DNA of 64,000 bases from JBEKUY01 sp049514555 (lineage in GTDB: Bacteria; Acidobacteriota; Terriglobia; Acidiferrales; UBA7541), in contig JBEKUY010000003.1 of assembly GCA_049514555.1 (NCBI GenBank), positions 1 through 64,000 on the forward strand. Reading direction: 5' to 3'. Of the stretch, positions 61,525 through 64,000 are shown in pieces. The notes beneath the pieces are model-generated. The model was not told the origin of the DNA and ran no database searches. It saw only the letters and a list, made by a program, of their open reading frames with translations. A program made the position numbers and the translations under genes. Every line of letters begins with the position of its first letter. Positions within the stretch are counted from its first letter, which is position 1.

Positions 61525-62502
61525 ATGAAGCTTACAATCTTTGGCATGCTTCTCGGCGCGGCGGCGATTTCGTTTGCCGCGGCAGGCGCGCGGAAAGAAG
61601 TGCTCCTCCCGTCATCCCAGGCGGGCGAATCGCCCCACTCTCGCGCCGTGTTGGTTCCGCGGTTGAATCCGGGGCAGACGCTTCGATACCAGCTTGATTT
61701 CCGCAGCCACTCGAAGGGATCGGTTTTGAGTGTGGTGGACGATCCTCAGGGCGCGCGCGAGCTTGATCTCTCGATCGGCGTGCTGATGCGCCTCGACGTT
61801 CTGCGCGTGACGCCCGCCGGGCTGCGCATTCGCTCCACCTACGAGCAGCTCGCTGCCAAGGCGCGCTCCGACACGCCCGACCCTGCGACGGAACAGATTG
61901 AAAAGAGCATGGCGCAGTTCCAGGGAAAATCGTTCGAGTTCACCCTGGACAAACAGGGGCGCGTGCGGGACCTGAGCGGGCTGGGCGAGCTCTTGCCGGG
62001 CCAGGATCAGGCCGTTCAGGAATGGTTGAAGACCATCGCCTCGGCGGAATCGCTGCCCGAGCGCGGAATCGCGCTGGGAGAGAGATGGGCTTCCGAGCAG
62101 GATGTCTACCTGCCTCTGGCGGGAGCGAAGTGGGTTCGGGAATCCACCTATCTGCGGAATGAGACGTGCCGGTCCGCGCCGAACGAGGCCGCCAGCGGCG
62201 AAACCTGCGCGGTGATCCTGACGCGCAGCCTCTTGACGCGGAAGGGCAACCCCAAAGACGCTACGCCCCCCGAATATAGCCAACAGGGATTGCGATCCTC
62301 GGGAACGGCGGAGGGCACCAGCGAAAACCTCAAGTACATTTCGCTCTCCACCGGACTCGTCGTGAGTATGACGCAGACCGCCGCGCAGAAGATGAACGTG
62401 ACCGTTTCGCTGGCCGACGGAAGCAATGCAGTGAAGTACGATGCGGACGTGAAGACGGAGTCGCAATTGTCGCTGGTCTCCGAGTCGGCGGCGAAGCCCT
62501 AA
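61525..62502 (+). CDS. Secreted protein of unknown function
   Basis: The 325-residue protein has a signal peptide (MKLTIFGMLLGAAAISFAAA) followed by a beta-rich region. Its pattern (RLNPGQTLRYQLDFRSHSKG, FEFTLDKQGRVRDLSGLGEL, RGIALGERWASEQDVYLPLA) is seen in uncharacterised DUF6263-like secreted proteins. Catalytic residues are not evident. A pair of Cys in ETCRSAPNEAASGETCAVIL may form a disulfide. The ATG at 61525 has GAGG upstream. A TTG at 61513 in frame is less likely. It follows the AsmA-like gene by 21 nt and probably shares its transcript. Confidence 0.7.
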   Translation: MKLTIFGMLLGAAAISFAAAGARKEVLLPSSQAGESPHSRAVLVPRLNPGQTLRYQLDFRSHSKGSVLSVVDDPQGARELDLSIGVLMRLDVLRVTPAGLRIRSTYEQLAAKARSDTPDPATEQIEKSMAQFQGKSFEFTLDKQGRVRDLSGLGELLPGQDQAVQEWLKTIASAESLPERGIALGERWASEQDVYLPLAGAKWVRESTYLRNETCRSAPNEAASGETCAVILTRSLLTRKGNPKDATPPEYSQQGLRSSGTAEGTSENLKYISLSTGLVVSMTQTAAQKMNVTVSLADGSNAVKYDADVKTESQLSLVSESAAKP

Positions 62503-62556
62503 GCCCGGGCGCTAGGCCATGCCGAGTCAGGGGCAGCCTGAACGCTGCGCTGACCG

Positions 62557-62562
62557 TATAAT
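62557..62562 (+). promoter_or_regulatory. uvrB: Candidate -10 element for uvrB
   Basis: A perfect TATAAT lies 63 nt before the uvrB ATG, but no good -35 is present 16-18 nt upstream. No LexA-type palindrome is evident. Confidence 0.35.
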
Positions 62563-62625
62563 GAAAGATTCGGCGCTGGGGGATGGAGCCGCCGGAGCGC
62601 CGTCGCCCATCGCTGAGAGTATTTC

Positions 62626-64000
62626 ATGGACTTCAAGCTCAACAGCCACTACCAACCGCGCGGGGACCAGCCCGAAGCCATCGAGCAGCTTGTCCGCGGG
62701 CTTCAGAACGGCGAGAAGCACCAGGTGCTCCTCGGTGTCACCGGCTCCGGCAAGACCTTCACCATGGCCAAGGTGATCGACCGGTTGAACCGTCCGGCAT
62801 TGGTGCTGGCCCACAACAAGACTCTGGCGGCCCAGCTCTTCCACGAGTTCAAAGGCTTCTTCCCGCAGAATGCGGTCGAGTATTTTGTCAGCTATTACGA
62901 TTACTACCAGCCGGAAGCCTACCTGCCCGCGAGCGACACCTACATCGAAAAGGAATCGACCATCAACGACGAGCTCGATAAGCTGCGGATGAGCGCGACG
63001 CGCTCGCTCTTTGAACGCCGCGACGTCGTGATTGTCGCCTCGGTATCCTGCATCTACGGCCTCGGATCGCCGGAAACGTACTACGGCATGTTGGTGATGA
63101 TCGAAAAGGGGCAGCGCACCTCCCGCGAGGCGCTGCTGCGGCGGCTGGTGGATATCCAGTACGACCGCAGCGAAGACCTCCGGCGCGGATCTTTCCGCGT
63201 TCGCGGCGACACCATCGAGATTTATCCCACCTACGATGATTTCGCCTACCGCGTCGAGATGTGGGGCGACCAGATCGAAGTCCTCCGCCAAATCGATCCG
63301 TTGACCGGAGAAGTCCGCGCCGGAGCGGAAGACTTGCCTCGCCTGCCGGTCTATCCCAAGACGCACTACGTCTTGCCGGTGGCGCAGAAAGAGCGCGCCA
63401 TCACCGGAATCTATGAAGAGCTCGAATGGTGGAAGAGGGAACTCGAGAAGCAGGGAAAGTACGTCGAGGCGCAGCGCGTGACTCAGCGGACCCACTTTGA
63501 CATCGAGATGATGCGCACGATCGGCTATTGCCACGGCATCGAAAACTATTCGCGGCATCTTTCCGGGAGGCTGCCGGGCGAGGCGCCCCCGACGCTGCTC
63601 GATTACGTCCCGCAAGACTTCCTGATGTTCATCGACGAATCGCACCAGACGATGCCGCAACTGCACGGCATGTTTCACGGCGACCGTTCGCGCAAGCGGA
63701 CGCTGGTGGATTATGGGTTTCGCCTGCCGTCGGCCATGGACAATCGCCCGCTCACCTTCGAGGAGTTCGAGCACCGCATGAACCAGGTGATGTACGTCTC
63801 GGCCACGCCGGGGCCGTACGAGCTGACCAAGTCGGGCGGGATCGTGGTCGAGCAGGTGATCCGGCCCACCGGCCTCGTGGATCCCCAGGTGGAAGTCCGC
63901 CCGGTGAAGGGCCAGGTGGACGATCTGCTGGAAGAGATCCGCCTGCGGGCGGAGCGCAAGGAGCGGGTGCTGGTCACTACGCTCACCAAGCGCATGGCGG
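62626..64000 (+). CDS. uvrB: Excinuclease ABC subunit B, 5' part (runs off the window)
   Basis: UvrB is the damage-verifying helicase-like subunit of nucleotide-excision repair. It loads with UvrA and recruits UvrC. The visible 458 codons start MDFKLNSHYQPRGDQPEAIE. They include Walker A GVTGSGKTFTMAKVI, the beta-hairpin region EYFVSYYDYYQPEAYLPASD with TYIEKESTINDE, and Walker B with FIDESHQTMPQLHGMFHGDR. VMYVSATPGPYEL comes near the end. The helicase C-terminal motifs and the UVR domain lie beyond the right edge. The ATG at 62626 gives the exact family N-terminus. Confidence 0.98.
   Translation, partial: MDFKLNSHYQPRGDQPEAIEQLVRGLQNGEKHQVLLGVTGSGKTFTMAKVIDRLNRPALVLAHNKTLAAQLFHEFKGFFPQNAVEYFVSYYDYYQPEAYLPASDTYIEKESTINDELDKLRMSATRSLFERRDVVIVASVSCIYGLGSPETYYGMLVMIEKGQRTSREALLRRLVDIQYDRSEDLRRGSFRVRGDTIEIYPTYDDFAYRVEMWGDQIEVLRQIDPLTGEVRAGAEDLPRLPVYPKTHYVLPVAQKERAITGIYEELEWWKRELEKQGKYVEAQRVTQRTHFDIEMMRTIGYCHGIENYSRHLSGRLPGEAPPTLLDYVPQDFLMFIDESHQTMPQLHGMFHGDRSRKRTLVDYGFRLPSAMDNRPLTFEEFEHRMNQVMYVSATPGPYELTKSGGIVVEQVIRPTGLVDPQVEVRPVKGQVDDLLEEIRLRAERKERVLVTTLTKRMA

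Overview
The window is a high-GC bacterial chromosome segment with dense gene packing, most likely from an Acidobacteriota (Terriglobia-like) genome or MAG. The assignment rests on family content: an Oar-like TonB-dependent receptor with an N-terminal carboxypeptidase-regulatory-like domain, a Gly/Tyr-rich secreted protein, long HEAT-like/PilZ proteins, secreted TPR proteins, DoxX, NHL and AsmA proteins, and a long S10-spc-alpha cluster. No 16S gene is present, so the taxonomy is inference. I found no rRNA, tRNA, CRISPR array or intact insertion sequence.

Region 1 (1-16,735): the end of tuf, then an unbroken S10-spc-alpha superoperon: rpsJ, rplC, rplD, rplW, rplB, an extra unrecognised 100-residue ORF, rpsS, rplV, rpsC, rplP, rpmC, rpsQ, rplN, rplX, rplE, rpsN, rpsH, rplF, rplR, rpsE, rpmD, rplO, secY, adk, map, infA, rpmJ, rpsM, rpsK, rpsD, rpoA, rplQ. 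It ends in a strong hairpin terminator. Several proteins have Lys/Ala- or Gly/Pro-rich C-terminal tails (uL4, bL17, uS19, uL22).

Region 2 (16,740-27,234): mostly minus-strand genes. These are an Oar-like receptor, and a guaB-vanZ operon with a recognisable promoter and a leader that can form two competing hairpins. They are followed by a Gly/Tyr-rich secreted protein, an orphan xylose-type sugar-binding protein, an RHS/YD-repeat remnant with an internal deletion, and a one-TM protein of unknown function.

Region 3 (27,490-38,033): two tandem paralogous giant genes (about 1,040 and 901 residues) with a shared N-terminal domain, a variable Gly-rich linker, a HEAT-like helical body and a C-terminal PilZ-like domain. 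secA follows, then an outer-membrane barrel protein and a zinc-ribbon/PspC membrane protein. The tandem pair is the best candidate for an undescribed system.

Region 4 (38,157-48,030): two phosphofructokinases with different active-site signatures (PPi-type and ATP-type), a DoxX protein between them, an SH3-domain protein translationally coupled to the second PFK, an NHL-repeat lipoprotein, and an RND efflux pair (adaptor plus pump) without its outer-membrane channel.

Region 5 (48,135-64,000): a Mug-type DNA glycosylase, a PagL-like outer-membrane protein, a truncated 3-hydroxyacyl-CoA dehydrogenase-like protein, a macrodomain protein and a MidA-type methyltransferase. Next comes a divergent pair of secreted peptidase-like TPR proteins whose zinc motifs have decayed, then another TPR protein, rnc, lepB, an AsmA-like protein, a secreted unknown protein, and the 5' part of uvrB, which runs off the window.
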